Part shown: positions 8,520 to 17,930 of the stretch, piece by piece
Layout: the number at the start of each line of letters is the position of its first letter
How positions within the stretch are numbered: the first letter of the stretch is position 1
Assembly (NCBI GenBank): GCA_050789255.1
Contig: JBOZRQ010000057.1
Coordinates: 124,001-188,000, forward strand
Direction of reading: 5' to 3'
Length of the DNA: 64,000 nt
Origin: JBOZRQ01 sp050789255
Lineage (GTDB): Bacteria; Bacillota; Sulfobacillia; Symbiobacteriales; Symbiobacteriaceae
Made by a program: the position numbers and the translations under genes
Notes under the pieces: model-generated
The model's database searches: none
Told to the model about the DNA's origin: nothing
What the model saw: the letters and a program-made list of their open reading frames with translations, nothing else

Positions 8520-11500
8520 TTACCTGTCAAACACGTTTAGCTCGTCCTGAATGCCCAGCGCCCGTAATCGTGCCATCTCGTCAATCAGGTCCAGACAACG
8601 GTTCTTGTCCGCATCACTAATAGCCTGATTATAGAGACGGAGGACGAGTTTACTCACACTGTAGGCACCTGCCGCCTCTCGAGTGCGGATGTCGCCAGTG
8701 GCCGCCCCTGCGTTTGCGACAAATCTCTCGCACACTTTCAGCGCTACTTCCGGGAGTCGTTCAGTTGCCTGTTCAAAGGCGCGAATGAGGCTATCGGGCT
8801 GCTCGGCGAACGCTCTCGTTTCGACAAACCCCGCCACAAACGTCAGCGACTGTCCAGGGTCAAAGTCCCTTGATCGGTAAAAGCATTGAGCTACTTTCTG
8901 TCGGACCTGTTCGCTATCGTCATTGGCAAGTGTCAACAGGTTTTCTTCGCATAGGTCCCGTAGCGAAGCCAGCCCAACGTTGGCAGCAAACACTTGAGCT
9001 GCTCCGATCCGCAAAGGTTCCCAACCGGCCATGCATGTTTCGGCCAGTGACTTTGCCTCCGGCAAGGATAAGGAAGCCAGACACGCTTGACGGGCTCCAA
9101 CCTTTGCGACGGCTGGCTTGCGCGATGATATCATACGGCGCAAGATGGGTTCCAGTTGAGAGAAATGTGAGGGCACTGAATAGTGGAGAAAGTGTTCGAC
9201 AAAGCGGGTGGCTAGTAACTCGTCGTCTGTTTCGCACATACTTAAAAACGTCCGCACAGCTAGGTCCCGATCGTGCAGGAGAAGAGCGCCTACAGCATGT
9301 GCGGCCCAAGACCTCACAGCGAGCATTCTGTCCTGCGATGCCGAAACAACAGTTGTTGCCAGATAACGGGCGCGCCTTGGGTCGGCATAAATTAGGCTAC
9401 CCACTGAGTGGATTGCGTCGCCGCGGACACTGTTCAACCCGGCAGTAAGCATATCGCCTCGGTAGAAAGGAATCCCCTGAGAGGCCACCTCGCGCCAGAA
9501 TTCCTTTTCAGGATTTGGGTCGTTCAAAGCGTACCAGACCACAATGTCAAGTGACTCGGTTGGTAGGTTAAGTTTAGCCAGTTTAACAATGGGCCGATGA
9601 ATCCAACGTCCAGTAGGTCGACCGGGTAGTTGGTGGCAACGCCTGCAGAGGTTAGTCGTGTCGTCCACGGTTAGACATTCCGAAGCGTTCACTACTCCTC
9701 GGAGTATCGCTTCAAAGTAGGCTGGGTTGATTGAATCCGGCATGTTCTGAGCCAACCGTGCAAAACGTGCTGGTGCCTTGGCAGTCTCACTTTCGAGCAC
9801 ATGGGCCAATTCGCCCGCACCACCATCAATGCGTCCAGAACGGCGTATGCGCTCGGTATCAGACGAGTACCTTGCCATAGCCTTGAGCCACTGGGCATCC
9901 GTCATTTTTGCCGCAGCGCTTTCCGATATAGGTGAACCAACCTTCTTCATAACGAGGGGTTCTGGACGCCTTATGTCCTCGCCGAACTTACGGGTCCATT
10001 CCTGAAGCCTCTGAGTTGCCTGTGAAGAGCGCCGTGCTGGGTCGAGCCCGCCAAGTAACACGTACTGTGCGTACCCGATGGCTCCTTTGCGGTCCCTTTC
10101 TCGTTTGGGGACATAGCCTAAGATGATCTCTTCTAGACGCCTGAGATTTGACAGCGAACAGAGCGGAGTCACAGCTTGGATTAGTTTTCGGCTCGCCCAG
10201 TAGGGGTTGGCGCTGTAGCCGGAGGAAAGCCGGTGCGTCCTCTCGGCAAGATATTCAACCGCCAGATCGGCAAAATGAGCAGGATTTGTTGCTAGCCCCT
10301 TAATCAGTAGAAACTGTATCGTCTCGTAGGGGAGGTCTCTTAGCTCACTCAGAAGGTCAGCGAACTGCATTGGGTTCTTTAGGGACAAGTTTGTAAATGC
10401 TACCTGCAACCCGGAAAGGACGTAATCATCCATCCCGTATCCGCTGTCGTGAACTCTAAATGACCACACCTGGTCGAACCATAGCCCGTCGTCGGATGGC
10501 CGTGCGGTCAGGTCGATCACCTTCATGGCAAACGGCAGCACATGCCGAATGAAGGACTGAGGAGCACTCCTGGCCGCATCCGTTATGATCGAACCGCCGT
10601 GTGCCGTTAACGGTATTTTGCCAGTCTCTAGATCGAATGGGTCTCGTCCGCCAGCCTCTAATGTCAGGGTTAATCGGCGTTGCAGATAATGGCCGATAAC
10701 CTCCGAGGCCCAGTCAGGGTGGTCTTTCGGTAGCCCGTACATTAGACTCCAAAAATCGCTGTTGACTGCCACGGGGCCCCGTGCATCGTCCAGTGTTCCT
10801 TTATCAAGAAGCCCGAGGAATAAGTCCAGGAAGCGGCGGCTGGAGTCTAGGCGGGACCACTGAATAATCCCCGGTAACCGGTCCGCCCATCGGTCGTCAA
10901 CGACCAAGGGTTCTAACAGTTCGGCTACGAGGTCGCCTTCTTCTTGCTGCACAGCCCGCAGGAGCCACAGGGCTTCGTTTTCCAGAGCCTCGTCGCCGCT
11001 GGCCAGCCAACCATGCACCAGGCCCACGTCACATGCGAGCCTAAACCACCGCGGGACCGTCAAAAGGCGAAGAATCTCGTTGCGGTAGAGGGGGTTCCCT
11101 AAGAGAGGTCGCAGGAGCCGCCACTCGTCACGAGCAGGGTCGGGTACGAGGGCGAGAAACCCAAACACAACCTGCTTTAGATGATACCTGATGTCTTCAC
11201 TGCGCAGGAGTACTTGTAGATTGGTGAGATACATTGACCAATCCACTTCACGCTCATGGTGGAGAATCTGTCTGAGTTGTGCCCTTCGGAACAGGTGCTG
11301 CCCGCCCGCTCTTAGGAAGGGCAGTAGTTGGTGTCGTTGGCTGGCGAAACGTCGCGCAAAACAATAATCGAAGAATCCCTCATGAAAGAATGCCACCCGT
11401 CTTCCGTCTTGGATTAAGACGCGCTCTGACACCATCGCCTTGACGTCGGCGTCCGGGTACTTGTCCAGCAGAGAAACCGGCGCCGAAAGGCACTGACGGT

Positions 11501-13022
11501 TACTCATATACTCGCATAACTGGTCTACAACACCCGTCCACTGCACATCTCGCCCTAATCGCTGGCGCAGTACAGTCTGCTTGCGGTTCCAAAACCGGTC
11601 ATATAGGTCTGTCGAAGTCGACAGAAACGAAAGGTCTTTGGGGCTGGCAGTAACTTCAGTTGCCTCCACCAGCAAGCTTAGGTGCAGGGGCAGACTGAGA
11701 AGCTCCAATTGCTTTTCTGATACTCCATCCGGTTCAAACCCCGATCGTATCAAAGTCTCTTTCACGGCGTCGCGCGACAACCCGCCTAACACTACCTGTT
11801 TGAACAGGCTGCTCTGATCAGTGAATCGCTGAAAACGGTGGTCGTTCTCCAGGTCCCACTTTCGGCACGCCAGCAACAGCCGTACGTGAGGAAAAGCCTC
11901 AGCCTGTTTGATGATCTCGCTTACGCACTCAAAGAACTGGGGATGTCGACCCGAGGCTAGGCTTACCGCATCCAACTGATCGATAACTAGCACACAAGTT
12001 CGGTCTTTGGCTACGGCGCCCAGCACTGTCGCTGGGGAACCCGGTAACCCAAGTGCCTGACCTACTTGATCCGGCAGCAGCGTGGGTTCGAGTCGATCAA
12101 GGCGGAGGGCAAGCACCGGAACGCCACGTCCTTGGAGTTCACTGATAAGGGACCAAAGTAGAGAACTCTTCCCGCAGCCGGCGCCCCCCAGGATCAGCGC
12201 CCCTCTGCACCCGGTGTTTTCAGTCAGCATGGCGACGAGTTCATGGGATTCCGGCCGGGCAACATAGTCGGCGTTGATGAGAGCGTCTCGGAGCGGACTG
12301 AGATACACTCGAGTAGCCTGTTCAACGGCCGCCAGCACGCTCCGGTTTCCCCCTAGGGCCCGCTGGCTGAAGCCCCTACCATCGAGGTGGTTCCAGATAT
12401 CGATAGCTGTGAGTTCATTATGCACATTATTCAGGGCGAATTGGGCTAGTACATCTAGAGCCGTCGCCGGGTCCCCGCTTAACAGTGCAGACAGCCGAGA
12501 TTCAACCGAAGAGACAAGCGACTCTTCGTCCATCAGGACCACCCGAATCCGCTGAAGGCGTTCGAAGGTCTCGTCAGGAGCACATTGCCATGTCGCCGTG
12601 AGCCTGCCGAACTCTTGTGCAAGGTCATTGGAAGTCAGGAATACGCTTCTAAACTCGTCGTAGTCAGCGGCTGAACGGACGCGTTCAGCTAGCTCCTGCA
12701 GCACGTGTGCGGATCGCGAGGAAACGAACGTGCAGTAGGCCAACTTGTTGGACAAACGCGAACCGAAACTGGCCAGCACTCCGTTCCTTTCGAGATCGGA
12801 GAGTGTCCAGTGACCATTTCCACTGTGCTGCCGCTTCACTTGGTGGTGTTCACGGGTTAATCCGTTCTTTATCCAAAACTCTATGCCCCGTCCCGCTGGA
12901 CCGGGTGGCTCAAGCCGGATGCTATCGGCTCGCTCCTCAAGCAGTTGGACCATGCACGATACAGTCCAGTAACCCTCGTATCGGTTACCAAACTTGTCTG
13001 TGGCTCCTCCAGACAACGGCAT
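8520..13022 (-). CDS. Nuclease-STAND NTPase with long helical-repeat C-terminus (Avs/Cap4-like architecture)
   Basis: A protein of about 1,500 residues; I take ATG 13022 (AGGAAG upstream) rather than ATG 13049, which has no ribosome-binding site. The N-terminal 120 residues contain DKFGNRYEGYW, GRGIEFWI and EHHQVKRQ, the pattern of the DUF4297/Cap4-type PD-(D/E)XK DNase domain. A STAND/NACHT-like NTPase follows: Walker A GGAGCGKSS near residue 280 and Walker B VLVIDQLD about 75 residues later. The last 800 residues look like helical (HEAT/TPR-type) repeats, usually the sensor. This domain order matches antiviral STAND proteins that recognise phage components and then cut DNA. No close named type can be assigned from sequence reading alone. 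Confidence 0.75.
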   Translation of the reverse strand: MPLSGGATDKFGNRYEGYWTVSCMVQLLEERADSIRLEPPGPAGRGIEFWIKNGLTREHHQVKRQHSGNGHWTLSDLERNGVLASFGSRLSNKLAYCTFVSSRSAHVLQELAERVRSAADYDEFRSVFLTSNDLAQEFGRLTATWQCAPDETFERLQRIRVVLMDEESLVSSVESRLSALLSGDPATALDVLAQFALNNVHNELTAIDIWNHLDGRGFSQRALGGNRSVLAAVEQATRVYLSPLRDALINADYVARPESHELVAMLTENTGCRGALILGGAGCGKSSLLWSLISELQGRGVPVLALRLDRLEPTLLPDQVGQALGLPGSPATVLGAVAKDRTCVLVIDQLDAVSLASGRHPQFFECVSEIIKQAEAFPHVRLLLACRKWDLENDHRFQRFTDQSSLFKQVVLGGLSRDAVKETLIRSGFEPDGVSEKQLELLSLPLHLSLLVEATEVTASPKDLSFLSTSTDLYDRFWNRKQTVLRQRLGRDVQWTGVVDQLCEYMSNRQCLSAPVSLLDKYPDADVKAMVSERVLIQDGRRVAFFHEGFFDYCFARRFASQRHQLLPFLRAGGQHLFRRAQLRQILHHEREVDWSMYLTNLQVLLRSEDIRYHLKQVVFGFLALVPDPARDEWRLLRPLLGNPLYRNEILRLLTVPRWFRLACDVGLVHGWLASGDEALENEALWLLRAVQQEEGDLVAELLEPLVVDDRWADRLPGIIQWSRLDSSRRFLDLFLGLLDKGTLDDARGPVAVNSDFWSLMYGLPKDHPDWASEVIGHYLQRRLTLTLEAGGRDPFDLETGKIPLTAHGGSIITDAARSAPQSFIRHVLPFAMKVIDLTARPSDDGLWFDQVWSFRVHDSGYGMDDYVLSGLQVAFTNLSLKNPMQFADLLSELRDLPYETIQFLLIKGLATNPAHFADLAVEYLAERTHRLSSGYSANPYWASRKLIQAVTPLCSLSNLRRLEEIILGYVPKRERDRKGAIGYAQYVLLGGLDPARRSSQATQRLQEWTRKFGEDIRRPEPLVMKKVGSPISESAAAKMTDAQWLKAMARYSSDTERIRRSGRIDGGAGELAHVLESETAKAPARFARLAQNMPDSINPAYFEAILRGVVNASECLTVDDTTNLCRRCHQLPGRPTGRWIHRPIVKLAKLNLPTESLDIVVWYALNDPNPEKEFWREVASQGIPFYRGDMLTAGLNSVRGDAIHSVGSLIYADPRRARYLATTVVSASQDRMLAVRSWAAHAVGALLLHDRDLAVRTFLSMCETDDELLATRFVEHFLHYSVPSHFSQLEPILRRMISSRKPAVAKVGARQACLASLSLPEAKSLAETCMAGWEPLRIGAAQVFAANVGLASLRDLCEENLLTLANDDSEQVRQKVAQCFYRSRDFDPGQSLTFVAGFVETRAFAEQPDSLIRAFEQATERLPEVALKVCERFVANAGAATGDIRTREAAGAYSVSKLVLRLYNQAISDADKNRCLDLIDEMARLRALGIQDELNVFDR

Positions 13023-13257
13023 GCACGTCTTCCTGCCTTTCTGGTGCATGTTTGAGTGCCCGCAGAATTTCTCGTTTCGCCCCTAAACCTCTTCCTTTTC
13101 CAGTTCACAGTGTTAGGGGCACCCCCGCAAGACATGGCTGGGCATGAGCCAGCTCCTTTGGCCGAAAATGATGTGTCCTTGGCCAACGTGAGGTTGAACC
13201 AGGGGTGGTCGATGTAGCCTCGCGCCCAACTAAAATCCGCGACGGGTAGGGGATAAG

Positions 13258-13428
13258 CTACTTCGCTGTGGTGAACTCGGTGCGACAGCATTCACACGTC
13301 CAGTTAACCGGCAATCCATCTAACCTTACGATATCCAGGGCATGACCGCAGTTTGGACACTCGGCCTTATTCAGGTTCTCAAGGTCAGTTGGAGACAAAG
13401 AGAGAACGGAAATGCGTTTCATAGACAT
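13258..13428 (-). CDS. 56-residue zinc-ribbon protein next to the helicase-nuclease
   Basis: A small gene from ATG 13428, seven bases after GGGAGGG, to TAG 13258. It carries CPNCGH at 24-29 and CECC at 45-48, a four-cysteine zinc ribbon or knuckle. It lies 115 bp downstream of the helicase-nuclease gene on the same strand and 236 bp upstream of the STAND gene, so it probably belongs to the island module. Zinc ribbons of this size often serve as nucleic-acid-binding or adaptor subunits; that role is inferred. A second ATG two codons in (13422) is an alternative start. Confidence 0.65.
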   Translation of the reverse strand: MSMKRISVLSLSPTDLENLNKAECPNCGHALDIVRLDGLPVNWTCECCRTEFTTAK

Positions 13429-13542
13429 ACACTGACCCTCCCGGACGGATTGCTAACTACCATATACTCCGGTCTCAATTGTAGGTCCAATGGAGGTGAC
13501 TGAAGGCTTTGCGTTCAGGGCGAATCCCGACCCGAGGACACG

Positions 13543-16056
13543 TCACTCATGCGTGAAGTCGGAGAAGTAGCGTTCAGCTATCCGCTGTGGCCTCAAAGTT
13601 GATTCTTTGAGGAGCTTCTCGCACCTTATTTGAAGGCCAGCGCTCGGGATAGCCGAATCACACAGCTCTTGAAAGAAGGAGCGAGTTTCAGCAATAAGAT
13701 CATTTAGCCAGGTAAATGTCAACGCCTTGGTGTCTCCGGTGGAAGCCGCCTTGGTCGCCACGGCCTTTGGCAGTACAGATGCTGCCACATGCGAGTGTCC
13801 CGGGTAGTTCTCCCTGAACCATTCCCGAGCTCCCAAGAGCTGGCCAACATCATCTTTGGTCAACGCATTTTTGAACTTCTTGCGACTCTTCGCCTCCAGT
13901 ACGAAGGCCAGCTCTTCGTGCAACCATAGGACATCAGGACCGATCTTGTCCTTCTTGTCAGGCCGTTCGGTTTTGAAGCCCAATATGGCCCCAAAGTCCG
14001 CTAGTGCCTGCTCAAACTGAGTTGGAGACGCCTCAGGAACCAAATGAGCGGCAACCTCATCGAAGTACGCAAGGAAACCTTGACGCGGAGAAAACTCTTC
14101 CACTTGGGCCACCATGCATGCCGCCTGTTTTCCAGGGATGGTAAGTATTTCATACGGACGGAGGACCTTCGGTCTGAGAAGATTCTTGTTAGCGGCATAC
14201 GCCGCCTGCTGAAGGTCCAAGGCTTTGCTCTCATTGCCCCAGTACTCGGCAGCTCTAGCCGCCATTTGTCTCAGCCAGGAGACTGTGGCAGCATCTAATC
14301 CCTTTGCTTCGGAGGTATACTTCTCCAAGCGTGCTACTGCTTTGTCCCAGTAACCATCTCGCATCAGTTGGAGGGCTTTTCTCTCGATGGCCGCAGCACT
14401 GAGTTCGGCCACGGTATCATCCTGGAGGTCAGTTAAGTCGGCCAATTCGTCGGCGTGATACTCCATCCATTCCTTGTCTCGTTTGAAGCAGAGTCGAATT
14501 GTCTTGGCCAGATCCTTTGTGGTCTTTACATCCTTACTTATGGTCATTCCCATTTTGAGTTGAGCCCGGGTACTTGATGTCAGAAGTTTAAGGTTGGAGG
14601 ATCGGCTGATCCAGGCAACTAGGTCCTTATCCGTTATCAGTACTACGCAAAAGTCATTGGCCCCCCGAGCGCCTCGCCCCATGCCTTGTTCTACACGGCG
14701 AGCGATAGCGGCATGGATTGCGGTTCCTCCCGACAGTGTGTTGGCACGATACTGGTCATATTCACTCATGCCGCGCGGGAGTCCCGCTAATATGAGAAGT
14801 CGACATGCTTGACCGGGAAGATCGATTCCATCATAGCGATTAGAGAAAACGACAGGACCAGTGGAACGACCATCCAAGAGGCGCTCAACGCACTCGCTGA
14901 CTTGAGTTGACCCTTCGGCAAAGCTAGCGATGGTCCACTTCCTGGCTACCACATCGGAAGGAACCAGAATGACGGTGCCGAGTTTTTCGGTATTTGCAGT
15001 CCACTCTGCTATCAGCGATACTGTTTGGTCCACGTTGTCAAGTTCCATCAAATCCGGGACCAGGATCATTCGCTCACTTACACCGGCCAGAGACTTGGAC
15101 GTGATTGGCTCCGCCACCGATTTGGGATCAGCGTCAAACGTTCGTACGATTTCGCTGTCGTCTCCGATTGTTGCTGACATGAATATCCGGTGAGGGCAGC
15201 TCTCGAAGGTCGGTATCATATCAACCAAAGGCAAGGTCGGCGTGACTACGAATGCGCTACGGGTGATTATTGCGTGGCAGTGATCAAACGCGTCCCGTAA
15301 CAACGGCCACGAGTAAACATAGTCTTTCGTTGCCTTCGGGCGGAGGTACTCGCTGACCTGGAATGAACGTGCTTTCCAGTTCCAATAAGGTACCTCCACA
15401 ACACCGAAGTCAGCTCCACCAACAATATCATCGAAGGTTCCGCCTTTGCCGATTTCCTGAAAATCGGCTCGGAACATGTTGGTCAGGTATGCATAGCCAC
15501 CTGGGTCCTTATCCTTCTCAATTTTAAGCGTAAACGAGTCTCGAACTCGTGAAAACGCCACGTGCGCGTCGTCAAGGATGATTGCCGCTGCCGAAACGAT
15601 CTCTTTATGTCCGCCTCGAACGCCAAATCTACTCGTTCCACTAAACAACGCTTCATACGCGCAGATCAGTACGCTCTGACCGGACAGAAATGATTCTTGG
15701 AAGTCTCCCGTCCCTTTTTCATAAGGCACTGCCGGAATTCCGTATTCCTCCGCTTTGGCAAGCGTCTGTTGAACCAATTGAACGGTTGGGGCCAAATAGA
15801 CCACTGGCTCACGAGTTTCATTCATGATGGACTGGGCTATCAACAGCGCGACCAACGTCTTGCCGCCGCCTGTGTGGAGCTTGATCACAACGTCCCGATC
15901 CGTCCTATGATTTTTCTTCCAGGCTTCTAGTACCTCTTGTTGACTCCCGTACAAGTCGTTGATTCCTGGCGGTTTGGGTAGGCGGCGGAATATCTCTATA
16001 GGATCAGTGATTACCTGCTGACTCTTCGCTGCTCTAAGCTTCTTAAAGTCCACCAC
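13543..16056 (-). CDS. Superfamily 2 helicase fused to a PD-(D/E)XK nuclease
   Basis: An 837-residue protein from GTG 16056, eight bases after AAGGAGG. The helicase core shows motif I HTGGGKT (61-67), motif II DDAH (162-165), a motif III-like MSAT and motif VI EQGMGRGARG. Near the C-terminus GPDVLW and FVLEAKSRKKF give Asp708 and Glu721-Ala-Lys723, with a Gln downstream, a PD-(D/E)XK nuclease active site of the Mrr/HsdR type. The fusion would unwind or translocate on DNA and cut it. The linker between the two domains is helical. Island context points to antiphage defence. The nuclease was recognised only by its motif, so its exact family is open. Confidence 0.8.
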   Translation of the reverse strand: MVDFKKLRAAKSQQVITDPIEIFRRLPKPPGINDLYGSQQEVLEAWKKNHRTDRDVVIKLHTGGGKTLVALLIAQSIMNETREPVVYLAPTVQLVQQTLAKAEEYGIPAVPYEKGTGDFQESFLSGQSVLICAYEALFSGTSRFGVRGGHKEIVSAAAIILDDAHVAFSRVRDSFTLKIEKDKDPGGYAYLTNMFRADFQEIGKGGTFDDIVGGADFGVVEVPYWNWKARSFQVSEYLRPKATKDYVYSWPLLRDAFDHCHAIITRSAFVVTPTLPLVDMIPTFESCPHRIFMSATIGDDSEIVRTFDADPKSVAEPITSKSLAGVSERMILVPDLMELDNVDQTVSLIAEWTANTEKLGTVILVPSDVVARKWTIASFAEGSTQVSECVERLLDGRSTGPVVFSNRYDGIDLPGQACRLLILAGLPRGMSEYDQYRANTLSGGTAIHAAIARRVEQGMGRGARGANDFCVVLITDKDLVAWISRSSNLKLLTSSTRAQLKMGMTISKDVKTTKDLAKTIRLCFKRDKEWMEYHADELADLTDLQDDTVAELSAAAIERKALQLMRDGYWDKAVARLEKYTSEAKGLDAATVSWLRQMAARAAEYWGNESKALDLQQAAYAANKNLLRPKVLRPYEILTIPGKQAACMVAQVEEFSPRQGFLAYFDEVAAHLVPEASPTQFEQALADFGAILGFKTERPDKKDKIGPDVLWLHEELAFVLEAKSRKKFKNALTKDDVGQLLGAREWFRENYPGHSHVAASVLPKAVATKAASTGDTKALTFTWLNDLIAETRSFFQELCDSAIPSAGLQIRCEKLLKESTLRPQRIAERYFSDFTHE

Positions 16057-16765
16057 GTGGATTGCCTCCTTACGGTAAGGCTAAATTCCTGGTCAATCTA
16101 CCCGGACGCGTGTACAGAACATTTCGCCCGTAATTAATTATAAGTTAGAGGCAATTTTTTGGGAATCCTTCGTTTGGCACTTGGTCGAACTCTGTTACCG
16201 CGCCAGTGCGGAAAGAGCACGATCGAAGCCGCAAAGCTCCCCTGCCATTTTGTTAATAACGGTATCGCCCTCGGGGACGTAAGCTCGAAGCCTAAACATC
16301 CGTATCGAACTGTGGAAGCGGCCGACCTCCCTGCTCTATGTGTCCGACAAAAGCAGAAAGCGGCATGTCGCAATCGCCGACAACCCGAACCGGGGTATGG
16401 GTTGCAGGAAGAACCCAATCGCTGTTCCCCAGCTTACGGCCATCTCGTACACGAGTTCGTATTGACTTCAACACTATGTGCAACCTGGTGAACAAGGGTC
16501 TCAACAAAATCGCACACAGCCTCGTTCAATAAGCGGCGTTCCCGAAGCGACTGGGAAACGCACTGGCTATGAGGGATGCAAACTCGTGAGAATAGGGCTC
16601 GAGTCTGACCTTGAATTGGTGATTGGGAGTCCGTCCTCCAATAGGCAGCCCCCCCTGACGGAGGTCTTCAATCAACATGCGAATACTAAGCGAAGGGTGC
16701 TCCGACCTGGGGGAGTCAACCAAACCGAACGGCGGGTGGTAGGTCCTCTTGCTGCGGACGGGGGC
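16057..16765. other. Gap upstream of the helicase; no supported gene
   Basis: The proximal part holds the helicase ribosome-binding site and an AT-rich stretch (about 16,128-16,160). Short open frames on both strands overlap each other and none has a ribosome-binding site or recognisable product. Confidence 0.4.
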
Positions 16766-17107
16766 TCATGAGTTGCCTCCCTCCTTGTCACCGGGCTTCT
16801 GCTTTTTCCTCGTAGTTCGAGACCGTTTTCGCGTTGAGTTGTGGCGATTGCCTGCTGCTTCAGCCGGCGCTTCCCTAGGAGCACCCGGAGTGCCCACCTC
16901 TGCTTTGGGTTCTGGCATGGCACCGGTAACGTTGCCAGCAGGATTCGAGCCAGGTCGATAGTTGTCCAGGCGATCACTAACGGCCTTTGAGGGCGACAAT
17001 GAAATGTCCTTAACCTCGACTCCGTCTACCTCACGCCCGAAACGGGAGAGTGCGGGAGCTGCAAGTTCGTCCGCTTCGACGTGGTTATGGGCACGGATAT
17101 ACGTCAT
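16766..17107 (-). CDS. Hypothetical protein, probably 5'-truncated
   Basis: A 113-codon frame from ATG 17107 with no clear ribosome-binding site. The sequence looks coding, with EADELAAPALSRFGREVDGVEV in the N-terminal half and a Lys/Arg-rich tail (RKRSRTTRKKQK). The frame is open another 33 codons upstream of the ATG with plausible residues (TIVLVVRPCDVSRRG), so the real start may have been removed by the rearranged DNA that begins at about 17,210. No family recognised; the basic tail suggests nucleic-acid contact. Confidence 0.3.
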   Translation of the reverse strand: MTYIRAHNHVEADELAAPALSRFGREVDGVEVKDISLSPSKAVSDRLDNYRPGSNPAGNVTGAMPEPKAEVGTPGAPREAPAEAAGNRHNSTRKRSRTTRKKQKPGDKEGGNS

Positions 17108-17244
17108 TATGTCATCGGAAGCATCGTTCCCCCGCCGGCTGACATCACAGGGGCGTACTACGAGGACTATCGTGCTACGACCGAACTCTCATCACCCTAG
17201 CCAGCACCTCCTCACCTCCTCGACATGGCCAGTTTCTCCGGAAG

Positions 17245-17325
17245 AAGGCGTGCGAGCGGATCGGCAACCCTGGCATTCTGGGTTTTCCCCCGTCCCGCCT
17301 GGTACCCCAGACATAGCAAGATCAA
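17245..17325 (+). pseudogene. 3' scrap of a DUF4240 gene
   Basis: This stretch matches the end of the DUF4240 gene at about 19,879-19,955 almost base for base (reading FRKKACERIGNPGILGF and the same last codons). Immediately before it lies about 20 bp that match the inside of the peroxiredoxin-Nudix gene. Both are leftovers of an earlier tandem copy. Confidence 0.7.
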
Positions 17326-17330
17326 GACAA

Positions 17331-17371
17331 CAGCGAGATCACCTTGGCCATAAGGTGCTCTCGCTGTTTTT
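17331..17371. terminator. Duplicated terminator hairpin
   Basis: CAGCGAGATCACCTT and AAGGTGCTCTCGCTG pair around a six-base loop, followed by five T. It is a diverged copy of the hairpin at 19,978-20,013. Confidence 0.7.
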
Positions 17372-17375
17372 CGGT

Positions 17376-17487
17376 CACTTCTTTGTGCCTTTCTTACTCG
17401 CTCGCTCCAGGTTCTCTTTGGCCCGATAGGCAGCCATCTCGCTGATCATCTGTACTGGGACTGGCTTGTCCAGCGGAAACTTGATGG
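17376..17487 (-). pseudogene. 3' scrap of a DUF1801 gene
   Basis: About 37 codons matching the C-terminus of the DUF1801 gene at 20,023-20,135 (KFPLDKPVPVQ...MAAYRAKENLERASKKGTKK with few changes). It is cut off at 17,487, where it joins the serine hydrolase scrap. Together with the preceding scrap and hairpin it marks the deletion junction between tandem units. Confidence 0.75.
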
Positions 17488-17930
17488 CGCTCGTGAGCCC
17501 GCCACACGAACCAACCTGCGGTCTACTCTGGTGGCTCATTCCGAAGTCTATCGAGTTCACCATTGATGACTCCGTCATACATGCATGGCGAACGGCTATT
17601 CCGCCTGTGGAAGAAGGGTTCATCGAGCGGGTATTGCTCCTTAAGGATAAGCGTTTCCCCCGGGGTACCCTCCGGAACTCCCTGACTGTAGCGCTCGGCG
17701 TCGAGCCAACCGAGTCGGGACTCGAGGAATGGAACCGTAATACGTGGCAGCGTGGGCTTCCCACTGTTCGGACCGTGCCGTCACGCATTATAGGCGTCCA
17801 CGGCAACGGTTATCTCGGTCAGCACCTCGTTGTACTGCCAGCCTCACGACTGGTAGCGGTTCTTCAGCGAACTGGTCCGGAGCCGTTGGATAGTTCCGTG
17901 GACTTCATCGACCTCGTGCGTCGACTTTAA
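17488..17930 (+). pseudogene. 5'-truncated serine hydrolase (class C beta-lactamase family)
   Basis: About 147 codons closely matching residues 224 to 368 of the intact hydrolase at 22,132-23,247, ending at TAA 17928-17930. The Ser-x-x-Lys and Tyr-x-Asn catalytic motifs are in the missing N-terminal part, so no activity is possible. An in-frame TTG upstream lies in the DUF1801 scrap and is not a real start. Confidence 0.8.
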
